A program made the position numbers and the translations under genes. Under the pieces are notes generated by a model that was not told the DNA's origin, did not search any database, and worked only from the letters and a program-made list of their open reading frames with translations. This document shows positions 1 through 11,094 of a stretch of 64,000 nucleotides of DNA, piece by piece. The number at the start of each line of letters is the position of its first letter. Positions within the stretch are counted from its first letter, which is position 1. The DNA comes from Salminus brasiliensis (taxonomy: Eukaryota > Chordata > Actinopteri > Characiformes > Bryconidae): NCBI RefSeq assembly GCF_030463535.1, contig NC_132880.1, forward strand, positions 34,831,842-34,895,841. Reading direction: 5' to 3'.

Positions 1-750
1 AAACACTTCAGAGTAAAACTCCCATCAGTATGAATTGGTGAGGCAGTAGAGGATATTAAAACGGGACGGTATTTGTTACATTACAAAAAACTAAGAACTG
101 AAAATGGGCCGTTTGTGCAGTTTTGTTTCAATATGGACCAATACAGTGTATATAAACAGAGGATCTGGTAGCTCCTACTAAACAAGGTAGTACAAGACAT
201 CCCACCTCCTCCTGCTCCCGAGCTACACAGACAGCAAGTAGTACCATGTGACCGAATTGCATTGGTTCATCCTTTTCACATAAACCATAATATTTAAGCA
301 AGCCTGATCTCTCGCTGAATTGTAATGTTTCATGACCGTCTTGGTCATTTTGGCAACACCAGATCCATTTGTATCGACAACTGATTATAGTGGACTAATA
401 TAAGTGAGTAAAAGTTGGTACAGGACTCAAAACTGGGTTAAGGTTGGTGTGATTAACATCAGCCTCTCCTCCTGCCCCAGATTAGTGTTTTGTTTCTGGC
501 ACAGGTGATTCTTGCAAATTGAAATAGTAGCAATAGGTGGATTTTCAGATGACCTGTTGCATGTACTGCTGTCAGAATAGTTTTAGCAACGGCCTTTTGT
601 AAATCATACCTTGAGAGTAGCTTTAAAAGCATGGATGGTAGCCTGACTTGTAACAAGGAGACTGGCATTTCAATCATTGCCACTCCAGGCCCAGAACACT
701 ATTGTTGCGTCTCAAAACCACCTAACCAGAGTCACCTGTGTATTTATGTA
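1..750. other. Non-coding stretch, no gene seen
   Basis: No exon with convincing splice sites or protein similarity is visible. Short open frames of up to 74 codons have no recognisable motif. Around 640-700 there is a weak match to the CTGTAACAG...TTGCTACTC dispersed repeat found better preserved near 4.2 and 15.1 kb. Confidence 0.5.
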
Positions 751-751
751 A

Positions 752-1038
752 TGTTAAGGTAAAAAGGGAAAGGTGCACGTATTTGTCACTGTACAGTGTA
801 CACTGGACAGCGAAATGTGTCCTCCGCATTTAACCCATCAACACACACTAGTGAAGTAGGGGCAGTGAGTACACACATACCCAGAGCTGTGGGCAGCCAA
901 CTCCAGCGCCCGGGGAGCAGAGATGGTAAAGGGCCTTGCTCAAGGGCCCAACAGTGGCAGCTTACCAAGGCCAGGAATCGAACCCACAACCCTGTTATCG
1001 ATAGCCTGGCGCTCTAACCGCTGAGCCACCACTGCCCT
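752..1038 (-). mobile_element. tRNA-derived SINE (family A), reverse orientation
   Basis: Read on the minus strand, the element starts with a tRNA-like head: GGCAGTGGTGGCTCAGCGG (box A-like) followed by GGGTTGTGGGTTCGATTCC (box B-like). A body containing GGGCCTTGAGCAAGG-type sequence follows, and it ends in the AAATACGTGCACCTTT tail. Related pieces occur at 12.5, 30.8, 30.95 and 35.3 kb. It is a SINE and not a functional tRNA gene, because the head does not fold as a full cloverleaf and is joined to an unrelated body. The family name is not known to me. Confidence 0.8.
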
Positions 1039-2320
1039 ACTACTATTTACTATCACTATTTTACGCTTTTAAATGTTATTCACCCACTAAATTAATTTAA
1101 GAAGCAGATATTTTAGATTACATACAGAAGCAAAAGCAAACATCCATACACTCACATCTAGACACTTTGTTAAACAATGACTTTCCCCTTTTACAACATA
1201 AAACAATTATGTTTAACCTCCATTTCCCAGCTCAAAAAGGTTCAGCTGTACATGAGCTTAATGAGTTCCTATGAAGCCAACAGAATACCAAGAGTAAGCA
1301 AACCTGTATCAAGGCAGAATGTGGTCTCACTCTACTAAGTAAAATACAACTAGACATGCTTGGAGAACAGCACTAACCACATATTCTGTTATTTAAGCTA
1401 ACAGAGTCCTGCATTAGCAGCAGGTCACCTTGCCACATGCCACCTTTAATTTAGGGTTAAGAACATGCAACATTTGGACCAATTATTGCAGAAAATAGAA
1501 CAGCCAGCTGTATTAAGTTTTCATTGATCATATCACCTGGCTAAAATACAATTAACTTTAACTAGTACCACACAGAACCAAAAGAAATATAGCTACTTGG
1601 TTAGAGAAAATAAAACCAGAGCAAACTAGAAACAGTACATGCAATGGTGCCCACTCCATAACCTAAAGAACTAAACAGAGCGGCGCTTTACCTGGTGTGA
1701 AATGCAAAGGTGAACCTCTTACCTTTTTGAAACCAGAGGTGGCACAAACAATCAAACAAATCCTGTACAAAACACACTTTTCAAACTAAGCCTACTTCAA
1801 CATGAGGCAATCTTCATGACAAAGTTAGAATGTACTGGTTATAAAAAGCAATAAACCAAAACAAAGATTTTCAAACACTAGAAAAACAAAGTAACATGAA
1901 AATAGGAAACATGGAGGCACGCAAACCTTTCAGCTATCTTGGCTCCTGCCTTTAAAGGATAGGCTCCTCCCACAATTAGACAGTCCCTTTCATTGGTCAG
2001 CTGATGAAGGCTGGTGATTGTGTAGCCAGACATATTTTTTTTATATATATATTTATGTGCACACAAAGACAAAAACACTTGCATGAGCATGCTAGCCCTG
2101 TATGGGGCAATAGTACCTCATAAGAAGAGACAGAGACAGAGGAAGAAAACACAAAGGTTTAAGCCTATGTAGTGTACTATGCCTGAAGTCATTAAAGAAT
2201 GGATTCTAAATCTAAACAGATAGATATTTGTAATAGAACAGTATTTAAATTTATTCATTTGTTGAAATCAAAATATGAAGGACATATACATAGGGAGAAA
2301 GGAGGTATTTAAGATTCAGC
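1039..2320. other. Non-coding AT-rich stretch
   Basis: AT-rich sequence with a short TA/T tract near 2034-2055. No coding exon, RNA gene or recognisable transposon is seen on either strand. Confidence 0.45.
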
Positions 2321-2324
2321 CAGT

Positions 2325-2612
2325 AGCATGCATGTGTTGTGAGGTCAGTGTTTTCATAAAGCTCAGATTTCCGACATGACACAACGCGACAGCACTGAAC
2401 ACAGAGTTTTCAAAAATCTCCACTATTGGAGGGTGTTTTTGAAATGCTCCGTTTTCAGGGACCAAGAACAGAGTTTTTGTGTAAATAAGAGGCCAAAACA
2501 TGGACAAAACCTCCTTTTTGGCCTCCCATCCACCCAGAAACAGTGTTTCATTGTACAGTACAACCCTGAATTAGTATAATGACAATAAAGTTTAATTCAT
2601 TTTTTTAATAGC
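2325..2612. repeat. Probable non-autonomous DNA transposon or composite repeat
   Basis: The middle contains two facing, partly complementary arms around AAAATCTCCACTATTGGAGG, with TTTGAAATGCTCCGTTTTCAG after it; this resembles hAT-type short elements seen in fish genomes. The 3' part ends in TGACAATAAAGTTTAATTCA, which resembles a LINE or processed 3' end. The two small open frames inside (+ and - strand) are repeat shadows. The class assignment is from memory of repeat style and is tentative. Confidence 0.4.
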
Positions 2613-2759
2613 TGGATATATGTGAACAGGGCCAAAGAGAGAAGTGGAGAGGTGGAGATACACACACAAAAAATCACAACAAAGGTCTTGCACATAACAC
2701 ACACACAAAAAGCACCAGAGATCATCAAACTAGTGGTCTACTGGTAAAAAAAAATACAG

Positions 2760-3110
2760 AGTGGCACCAGAGAGCGAGGCCAGGCATGGATGGTTGTGGC
2801 ATTGCAAGGGACTGAACTTACAATTTGCTGACTATAGATCTCTGAGGATTTGATTGCTGCCACAATATGATAAGTTCTGGATTGCAAATGACTTTCCAAC
2901 TCATGCCAAAAGTATTGGATGACAATTTAGCTGCACCATAGCCCAGTGATGCACTGGCCTTGGTTGATTTTAGCCTCATGTGTAGCTGCTCCAGAGCGCA
3001 ATGCCTTTCCTATGTTTGCTGTGTTCGTACAATTGTGATTAATCAATGTACCCAAAAGTAGCTAAATTTACTACTGGTACACATACTTTTGGACATCCAG
3101 TGTATTTTGA
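2760..3110. mobile_element. Short DNA transposon (MITE-like) ending in a Tc1-style terminus
   Basis: The segment finishes with CACATACTTTTGGACATCC followed by AGTGTA, the form of terminus seen on Tc1-like elements of fish (compare AAATGTTTGTGGACACCCC at 9.37 kb). The interior has no transposase frame. It is interpreted as an internally deleted element; the left end is uncertain. Confidence 0.4.
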
Positions 3111-4127
3111 CACAGCGGATCAACTGAACTACTAAATGAAAAGCTTGATGGGCCTTGCTGGTGCAGAGCTGTAAGAAGACTAGAGCAATGTAATAGAAGC
3201 CTGGAATGAAGGTTAGCATTGCATCATTTTCATTTCAGTGACCTAAAAATAGCGTGTGTTTCAGTTAATATCAGCTCAAACTGTAGGTGGAATATGCAGG
3301 TAGATAGTGGGGGGGTTTGTTCTCTTTGTGTTCTTAAGACTGAAGTAGTTACATTTGCGATTGTTTCACGCTGTGTTCACACCTGGTTGAAGCAATGCAT
3401 GCAACGAGAACACAAGCCTGACACTTTGTGACAATAAGGACCGAGCTTTCAGACCAAGCGCTCACATTTTCCACAGTGCTCTAAATATTTTGACATTTTG
3501 ACAAACGGCCTGCCAGCCGAAGTCAGCGGTGAGCTGTTGGGACACAGGCAAGCAGAGACTACGCACAAACACCGGACCCCAGTGTGGATAAATCTTCACA
3601 GTAAGCCTCATCTCTCAGCCCAGTCATTGAACACCACTTCTCCTGGGCACAACCATCATTAAAACTGCCCAGACTGCTGGGTTCAACAGCTGAAAGCAGC
3701 AGAGAGCAGAGAGTCAGTGTTGAAGAACAAGGTTAAATCTGGGCTGCTGACATGAAACAGGAAAATATGTTACAGCTGCTGATCTGTGCAATGGCTTCTA
3801 TTTGATTTGCTATGAGGTTATTTGTAAGGTTATGTCATTACACACAATAATAGCACAGAAGAACTGCAGAGATTGTGATGCGGAAATCAAACAAGCAGGG
3901 ATCGGTGATCTTTTATTGTGTTGACTCATTTTAGATGAAAACAGAGATCCTGTTTCACTATTGTAATAAAGCATGGTAATATAATTTATTAAATGGAAGA
4001 TTATATAAAATATTCTAAATAATTTAGCATATTTTTATTAATACAATTCAGTATGTAGAGAGAAACGTTTTCACTTTTCTTTGAGTGGTCCTTTATAAAT
4101 TAAAAAAAGCACCACATTTAATACACT
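3111..4127. other. Non-coding stretch, unannotated
   Basis: Contains a small open frame (3219-3431) without recognisable similarity and a moderately GC-rich stretch at about 3480-3760. No splice-supported exon could be defined. The remainder (3770-4127) is AT-rich. Confidence 0.4.
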
Positions 4128-4290
4128 ATCAAGCAACATTATGTCGCATTTTTACCTTAAAATAACAGCTTCAAAATCAGGCTGATGCATCACTAACCTG
4201 TAACAGAGAGAATCTCTTCTCGATCATTGCTACTCTGGACTCTGGTGTAACGGGCTGGATAAAGCTTGCAAGAGCTGCGTAATCCGAGTT
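4128..4290 (+). repeat. Dispersed repeat, 'TAACCTGTAACAG' family, copy 1
   Basis: Shares an ordered series of blocks with 15,103-15,260: AAGCAACAT-ATGTCGCATTT, ACCTTA, CCTGTAACAG, TTGCTACTC, GATAAAGC and GAGCTGCGTAA. The same order and spacing in two places of this window show it is an interspersed element and not unique DNA. No coding capacity. Confidence 0.65.
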
Positions 4291-4494
4291 ATATGTTATA
4301 TGCTTCTTTCATTTTTAATAATGTGTAAATAAAATGAGTTTAAAATCTGCTGAATTCGCACTTTATTTGCAGTATTCAACTTCGTATCTGTACCTGAGAA
4401 GGCATTGAACCCCTAACAGATAAAACACCTTATCATACACAACTCTTATAGACATGCTGCTGACTATATTCTGCAACTGAATTGGGTTAAGGTG

Positions 4495-4600
4495 AATGTT
4501 AGGGTCAGGATTAGTGGCAGGATGAAAGAAAGGATTAGATCCAGGTTTTGGGGTGGAGGTTAAGGTTAGGGTCAGGATTAGGGTTAGGATTAGAATCTTC
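4495..4600 (+). repeat. Degenerate TTAGGG-like simple repeat
   Basis: Several irregular copies of GGTTAGGG, GGATTAG and GGTTAAGG occur, for example GGTTAGGGTCAGGATTAGGG near 4563-4585. The array is imperfect and interrupted, unlike a true telomere. It produces a leucine/threonine-rich shadow frame on the minus strand. Confidence 0.6.
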
Positions 4601-4734
4601 AAGTAATTTACTTCAATGTATTTAAATGCTTTACTGTGGCTACTTCACTGATATGTCATTCAAAAACGTTAATATGGTGATATAGATTTTAGTCCTTTGT
4701 TGATTAATCATCTACAAAGGACCACTCAATATTA

Positions 4735-5060
4735 GGACTGGCACTCAGAAACTGATGAAACGAAATGCCTCCTCAAGCATTCTCCACTTCATAAAAACTC
4801 CTTTTCCATAGGATGTAACAGGATATTTACCCACACTCAGTTCTCCCAGGATTAATATAACCTGAGGTTCTTTATATGGTTTATTTAATAGAAGGTTTAA
4901 GGGGCCTTGGATCATTACTGACATGGAACGTGCAGTCCGTTAAAATGACAGACATGGCACTGATTTTTGTCTGATGAGAAAAAAATCACTGGGAAACTCT
5001 GGTAGTAATTTCATTACCCCTCCTCCCCATGTAAACCTAATTCTGTCTGAATATGGCTAT
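4735..5060 (+). mobile_element. Unclassified DNA element, family B copy 1
   Basis: This segment is matched, in inverted orientation, by 14,790-15,075. Shared landmarks are CCTCAAGCAT, CTTTTCCATAGGATGT, ATATTTACCCACA, GGATTAATATAACCTG, and CCTCCCCATGTAAACCTAAT with TCTGTC after it. No protein is encoded. The two copies are diverged and probably old. Confidence 0.65.
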
Positions 5061-6148
5061 GTATAAAATACCCTCCACCATTTGAATAAAATAAAAAAGT
5101 AAAAGAAAAGTGTTTTACTGTTACACCAATCAGAACAGTGGAATCTGAAGCCAGGGTACAACACTGCCATCTAGCGGAGGAAGTTTAAACACAACACAAA
5201 ATGAACCACTGTTTGCCACCGATCTTCGCATGTATTCATTAAAAACTGATACTGTTTGCAGTACTGTCATTGATCCAGTACTGCAAAACAGCAAAACATA
5301 ATCGATCACAACACTCAAGTGTATCAATACGTTTTTACAATAAAATGTCAGGTTTGTACATTACTTTTATAACTACACTGGGTGTCCAGTAGGGGCTTAA
5401 AATGGGATTCAAGAGTTTTGTCACTTCTGGAAATGTTTTGAGTTGCTGTTGTTTTCCTCAGATAAAAAAGCCACTGTGTACAGTTGTGCAGTTGTGATGG
5501 AAAATAAAGTATATTAAACACGAATTATGTATTATGTACTTGCCTGGGAAACACCTTATCATAGTAAACATACTGTTTTGTGTGTGTCCAAAGACCTACA
5601 TGTGCATTTGAAAACCTTTTTTAAATGTTCCATGATTTGTGAAAAGCTGTTTAGTCCTTTCTTTGCAGCAATATATTAAAAATCCTTTCATTTCCTATCA
5701 CAATTCCTTGGTCGATTTCTGCTTCTGCACTTCATATACCCAAACAATCAAACCGTGGTACAGAGAGACCATAAGGTATAAATGAAAACTGAGCAACAGG
5801 GGAGCCTGAAACTGTTTGGTTATTTAGCAACCTGCATGCACCCAACAGCACACAATTGCATACACACATATACAGAGCAAAAACAAGTGTTTTATGACTC
5901 ATATAATGCAAAAACACCCCACAGAACAATGGTTGGGCACATCCCATAAACATATCTGACAAATCAGTTCACTCTAAAGCATAAGTGATGCCAAACAAGT
6001 TCACTCCAAAATAAGTGTGGATGACTGTGATGCACACCAACCAAGTCAGTGAAAAATGAGAGGTGACCCAGTAATGTCAGTTCTTTGCCTTTATGGCATA
6101 ACTTAAGACATAGCTCAAAACAGACTTTCATACTAAATTCTAGTCCAG

Positions 6149-6153
<5 letters not shown>
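5061..6153. other. Non-coding stretch
   Basis: AT-rich sequence with short frames on the minus strand that lack motifs. Near 5163 it contains ACACTGCCATCTAGCGG, a motif often seen in dispersed fish repeats. No gene supported. Confidence 0.4.

Positions 6154-6199
<46 letters not shown>
6154..6199. repeat. (GA)n microsatellite
   Basis: About 23 uninterrupted GA/AG dinucleotides. It yields the polyserine-leucine tract of a minus-strand shadow frame (5964-6278). Confidence 0.95.
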
Positions 6200-6202
<3 letters not shown>

Positions 6203-7009
6203 TCTCATCCACTGTGCCATTCTCACCATTTGCAACATAATGAGGGACAAAGCAAGAAAGAAAGAATAAGCATTGCAACTAACACAAAAAGGACATAGCC
6301 TCAGGCTAAAAGAAGAAATTTCACCATAATCAAAGCTGACAGTTGCAGAGAAGGATTATGGAGATTTTATTATGACTGGGGGTACAGGGTGCTAAGAGCA
6401 GACACAAAGCAAAGCAAGAAAACACATGCATGCATTCCCATACTCCCTTAAATAAAGTGAATTATAAACAAAGACACTTCATATTAGTAGCGCAAGGGAA
6501 AAATGGGAAGACCGAAACACTCTCCGACAAAATCTAATAAAAAGCTTTCTGCTTTCTGCTTTCTTTTAATATTAAACTTCTTTAAATGCACTGAACTATT
6601 AGTATTTCCCTTGATTATAAGAGCATTAGTCAAGATTCAAGAAACACGTCCTCTAGCGGTTAAGTAGGTGAAGACAAAAACAATGGAACAGTCTTTTCCC
6701 TTTCAATCCGCCTTTCTTTCCAGCCATTATCACAACCATGCCTCTAATTGTTTTTTGTTTTTTATCAGAGAGAATTATTGTCTAATCATTCTACACATGT
6801 ACGCATTATTCTAGGTAACAGCAGTGGCGTTTGGGCAGAGTGTGCCCCAAACTCCTTCGTCTGAGGTGTGTGATGGTGTTAGCATATGTGGTATTGCCTA
6901 GTTGGCGTTTAGCTTCTTGACAGTCAAATTATAAACCTATAAACACTAAGAAGAGTTTTTTTTTTGCTTAAAAACTTCCTTATTTTTTAGGCCAAACAGA
7001 CAGAGATGT
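6200..7009. other. Non-coding stretch before the minisatellite
   Basis: No recognisable exon or transposase. The T-run at 6957-6965 and AT-rich composition are the only features seen. Confidence 0.4.
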
Positions 7010-8575
7010 GAATTGAGTAATGGGGCATTGAGGAGATGAGGTGAAGTAATGGGGTGTTGAAGAGATGTGAGTGGAGAAATGGGGCATTGAGGAGTTGGAG
7101 TGTAGTAATGGGGTCTTGAGATGGGCTGGAGTAATGGGGTGTTAAGAAGATGGGGTGAAGTATCAGGGTGTTGAGGAGATGAGGGACGTGATGGTGCATT
7201 GAGGAGATAGGATGAAGTAAAAGGACACTGAGGAGCTGGGGTAAGGTAATGTGGCGCTGCGGAGATGGGGATGTAATGAGGTGTTGAGGAAATGGGGGAC
7301 ATAATGGTGTGTTGAGGAGGTGGGGTGGATTAAAAGGACATTGAGAAGATAGGGTAGAGTAATGGGGCACTGAGAGATGGGGTGGAGTAATGGGGTGTTG
7401 AGCAGATGAGGTGGAGTAATGAGGTGTTGAGGAGATGGGGGTGTAATGGTGCAGTAAGGAGGTGGGGTGAAATTAATGGACACTGACTAGATAGGGTGGA
7501 GTAAGGGGGCATTGAGGAGATAGAGTGGAGTATTGGTGTGTTGAGGAGGTGAAGATGGAGTTAAAGGACATTAAGGAGCTGGGGTGAAGTAATGTAGTAT
7601 TGAGGGAAGTAATGGTGCGTTAAGGAGAAGGAATCAATTATGGACATGGAAGAGATAGGATTAAGTAATGGGGCATCGAGGAGATGGGCCGGAGTAATGG
7701 GGTGTTGAGAAAATGGAGGTGGAGTAAAAGGACACTGAGGAGCTGGGGTGAAGTAATGTGGTGTTGAGGAAATGAGGAGATGGGGAAGTAATGGTGTGCT
7801 GAGGAGATGGAGGTGGAGTAATGGGGTGCTGAGGAGATGGGATGGAGTAATGAGGTGCTGAGGAGATGGGGAAGTAATGGTGTGTTGAGGAGATGGAGGT
7901 GGAGTAATGGGGTGTTGAAGAGATGTGAGTAGAAAAATGGGGCATTGAGGAGATGGAGTGTAGTAATGGGGTCTTGAGATGGGCTGGAGTAATGGGGTGA
8001 TAAGAAGATGGGTTGAAGTGGAGATGTGTTGAGGAGATGAGGGACGTGATGGGGTGTTGAGGATATGGGATGGAGTAATGAGGTGCTGAGGAGATGAGGA
8101 AGTAATGGTGTGTTGAGGAAATGGAGGTTAAGGAAATAGGGAAGTAACAGGGCATTGAGGAGATGGGGTGTAGTAATGGTGTGTTGAGGAGATGGAGGTG
8201 GAGTAAAAGGACATTGAGGAGCTGGGGTGAAGTAATGTGGTGTTAAGGAAATGGGGAAGTAATGGGGTGTTGAGGAGATGGGGACGTAAGGGTGTGCTGA
8301 GTAGATGGGGTGGAGTAATGTTGTGTTGAGGAGATGGAGGTGGAGTAATGGTGTGTTGAGGAGATGGAGGTGGAGTAAAAGGGCATTGAGGAGCTGGGGT
8401 GAAGTAATGGTGTGCTGAGGAAATGGAGGTGGAGTAAAAGGGCATTGAGGAGCTGGGGTCAAGTAATGTGGTGTTGAGGAAATGGGGACGTAATGGGGCA
8501 TTGAGGAGATAGGGTGGAGTAATGGGGCATTGAGGAGATGTGGTGGAGCGATGGGGTATTGAAGAGAATGGGATG
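7010..8575. repeat. 29-bp G-rich minisatellite, about 50 copies
   Basis: The + strand repeats variants of GTAATGGGGTGTTGAGGAGA followed by TGGGGTGGA, a 29-base unit, over roughly 1.57 kb. A second unit type, with GTAAAAGGACATTGAGGAGC, recurs at irregular intervals (near 7219, 7333, 7563, 7728, 8206, 8378 and 8433), which suggests higher-order units of several monomers. The minus strand has almost no stop codons because the unit lacks them in all three frames, so frames of up to 287 codons rich in P/H/S/T/L appear in overlapping phases. These are artefacts of the array and not genes. The + strand is strongly G-rich with many GGGG runs. Confidence 0.95.
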
Positions 8576-9118
8576 TTTAACGGTTCTGAATTAGTAGTAA
8601 AAGGGACTGACTAATGTATCTTTAAAAAATCATTCAGAACATATTTCTTTGTTCAGTCTGAGTGAAGTGTCACTCAAGACTGAACAGACAATCCAGACAT
8701 TTTGAAAATCACAAATATCTGAACATTGAATATGAACATTAGCATCCATAAACCAACCCTGGTGAAGAATCCTTGAATGAAGCTTAGTGAAAAAGTAAAC
8801 TGACCAAGCAACCATTACACACACACAAAGAAATCTTTCCATGAAAGTATTAGGCAATGCATCATCATTACCAGCTCTGAAAGTCAATGTAGCCATGTTG
8901 AACCACGCCTTCCAGATTTGTGGACCTCATTATCCACAGCTACAGAAAGCATGCTCCGTCCTTTCCACTGCTCTTCACTGGAATAGAAAAACAAATTAGG
9001 GTGAAACTCTGAGCAGACCAAAGGTGGTTCATGTTTCACATACGCAGCATTGTACATAACATCAGAACACATAACACAGGCCTGACGCTTCAGTCAGAGC
9101 TTACAGTGTATTGTGTTC
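8576..9118. other. Non-coding stretch
   Basis: Two short minus-strand frames (8630-8896 and 8884-9072) have no recognisable motif or splice support. No other feature seen. Confidence 0.4.
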
Positions 9119-9153
9119 TGATGCTGTAATGTACTGTAGACATTACAGCATCA
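9119..9153. repeat. Perfect 14-bp inverted repeat with 7-nt loop
   Basis: The arms TGATGCTGTAATGT and ACATTACAGCATCA are exact reverse complements and enclose ACTGTAG. An outer, imperfect pair GAACACATAACAC (from 9065) and GTGTATTGTGTTC (to 9118) lies just upstream. It may be part of a decayed palindromic transposon. Confidence 0.85.
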
Positions 9154-9328
9154 GCCACAGGAGCCACTCTCACAAAAACACTGCAGCATCGGCACAGAAG
9201 AAGAAAACTCTGGACACATCTTGCTTGGAATCAAAGATCTCTTTTATTACAAAGGTGATCAGAAGGCCTCACTGGAGTCAACATATGACTCAAGAAAGTG
9301 CAATTAATTCACTGAACAGTGACACAAT

Positions 9329-9350
9329 ACACACACACACACACACACAC
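9329..9350. repeat. (AC)n microsatellite
   Basis: About 11 AC units, immediately upstream of a Tc1-like element end. Confidence 0.9.
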
Positions 9351-9355
9351 ATAGC

Positions 9356-9765
9356 CAAGCCAGGTCCAAATGTTTGTGGACACCCCTTCTAATGAAAGCA
9401 TTCAGCTACTTTAAGTGGCACCCATTGCTGACAAAGATGTGGAAATGCACACACAGCTTGTCTAGTCCCTGTAGAGAAGTACTGCCAATAGAATAGGATT
9501 CTCTGGCACAGATAGTGTGCTAGGCAGGTGCCATGTGTTGAGAAGAGAGGTATAAAGCCCCCCCAGCATTGAGTTGTGGAGCAGTGGAACTGTGTTCTCT
9601 GGAATGATTGTGCTATATCCGATACTTTTAGAATGAGTTGGGGAGCTGGAGATGACATGGAGTGGTGATCCTTCCAACATCCAGACCTCACTAATGCTCT
9701 AGTCACTAGGCACAATCAAATCCTTACAGCAATGCTCCAGCAATGCTCCTGGACAATAAAGACTT
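9356..9765 (+). mobile_element. Internally deleted Tc1-like transposon (family C), copy 1
   Basis: Starts with CCAAATGTTTGTGGACACCC, a Tc1-type terminus, then GCATTCAGCTACTTTAAGTG, GTCTAGTCCCTGTAGAGAAG and TATAAAGCCCCCCCAGCATT. This order is repeated at 63,721-64,000. Further on, ACCTCACTAATGCTCTAGTC and GCAATGCTCCAG match the C-terminal part of the Tc1 transposase gene, so the central region has been lost. Minus-strand frames here are shadows. Confidence 0.8.
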
Positions 9766-9769
9766 ACTC

Positions 9770-11090
9770 CAAAAAAAGCACGATAAACTCTTTTTAATAC
9801 CCTTGATTTAAGAAGAATGAGTAATCATATGTCCCAATACAGTCCATATACCTGTTCATATAGCATATGTCACATAGGCAGGCCAACATTAGCATGCCAG
9901 CAAATCCGTCTCTGATGTTTCCAGCCTACTTAGTTTCAATTAGCTAAAACCAAGGGTTCGATTTAGTGTAAAACCTTTTTGGAATCTCTTGGTAACTGTA
10001 TACATAACCGTTATACATATTAAGTACCAGATGGTGAGTTCTTGTACTGGTGTCAAAGAGCTGGTACTGCCGTATGCATGCCTTCCAGTTCATTTCTGTT
10101 TACTTACAAAATGGTCGTAGTGACCCTGTTCCTGTCCAAGCTGAATGAATAAAAGTGGGATTTTCTCGAATAAATGGACATGAAGTGACAGGTAATTACA
10201 GTCCCTGATGGCCTCCTGTCCCACCTGACCTTTCCTAGGCATTGTTATTTTTACCCATTTCTTGAGTTTTCATTTTAGTTTGCCCAGTGCTCAGACAGAA
10301 ACTCAATACTGTCAGAGCACTCTTGCAGTCACACCAACACTGACTCTAAAAAAAGAGGCCTACAGGTAAAACCTTGAGGCTGACTACCAGGCTACAAGAT
10401 GGAAAAATGTAGGCTACATCTATTTTACATAAAAGTCTAAGCTAAAAAGACAGCACACTATACACTCCATCCTTTAACCTTCAGAGGAAAATCTCTATAT
10501 CATAATGAACTTGCAAACAAACATGCTCAGTGAGCTTCAGCGAAGCCCTTTTAACTTTTTGTCAACATAACCACTCCTCGTCCCCAGTGGGTGCTCAGCT
10601 CCTCGTCTCTGGTACAAAGGCAGAAATTTGCAAATGTAAAGAGTGCCTCTCCCCAGGGCACCAATTAAAACTTCCTTTGGCTGAACGGCAGCTTGGATTC
10701 CATCTTCCTGCTCCTTTTCTTTTTTCATCCTCTTTGCCATAACTTGTAACAAACTGGAAATCTGCACAATAGCGGCCTATTAAAAACAAGAGCCCTGGTG
10801 ATGGAGAGGAGGGAAGCTGCTATTAGTCATGCATTAGGCTAAAATTACTGAATAATTTCGGAAATTATAATTGGATATCGAGTACTTGGCAGTCATTATC
10901 ATATACTTTGCATGAATTTGGCCGCAGAATAAATTATTCTGTGGAGTGCACTTGAATAGGATATGGGGCTCAGTACCGCAATTGAAAAGGAGCTGGCTGA
11001 AATGTGATTGATTAGTAAGTTTTATCATGGTACCGAGTGAGCATGTTTCATGTTTAGGGCAGGTGTTCTGTTGTTGAGGTTTCATAAATA
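9770..11090. other. Non-coding DNA with a candidate conserved regulatory block
   Basis: No exon found. From about 10,490 to 11,050 the sequence is non-repetitive and contains many homeodomain-like AT motifs (for example TTAGTCATGCATTAGGC, GAAATTATAATTGGATATCG, GATTGATTAGTAAG). This is typical of developmental enhancers, but conservation cannot be tested here. Overlapping small frames on both strands are not convincing. Confidence 0.35.
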
Positions 11091-11094
11091 GTGA

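Noticed and set aside
752..1038. tRNA gene
   Set aside because: Box A/B-like words are present but only as the head of a SINE; no full cloverleaf or terminator, and partial copies recur.
6946..8501. Long minus-strand frames (up to 287 codons), P/H/S/T/L-rich
   Set aside because: They lie in the 29-bp minisatellite and are open in all phases because the unit has no antisense stops; no splice signals or domain.
7010..8575. CRISPR-like array
   Set aside because: Units are contiguous with no unique spacers, and the genome is eukaryotic.
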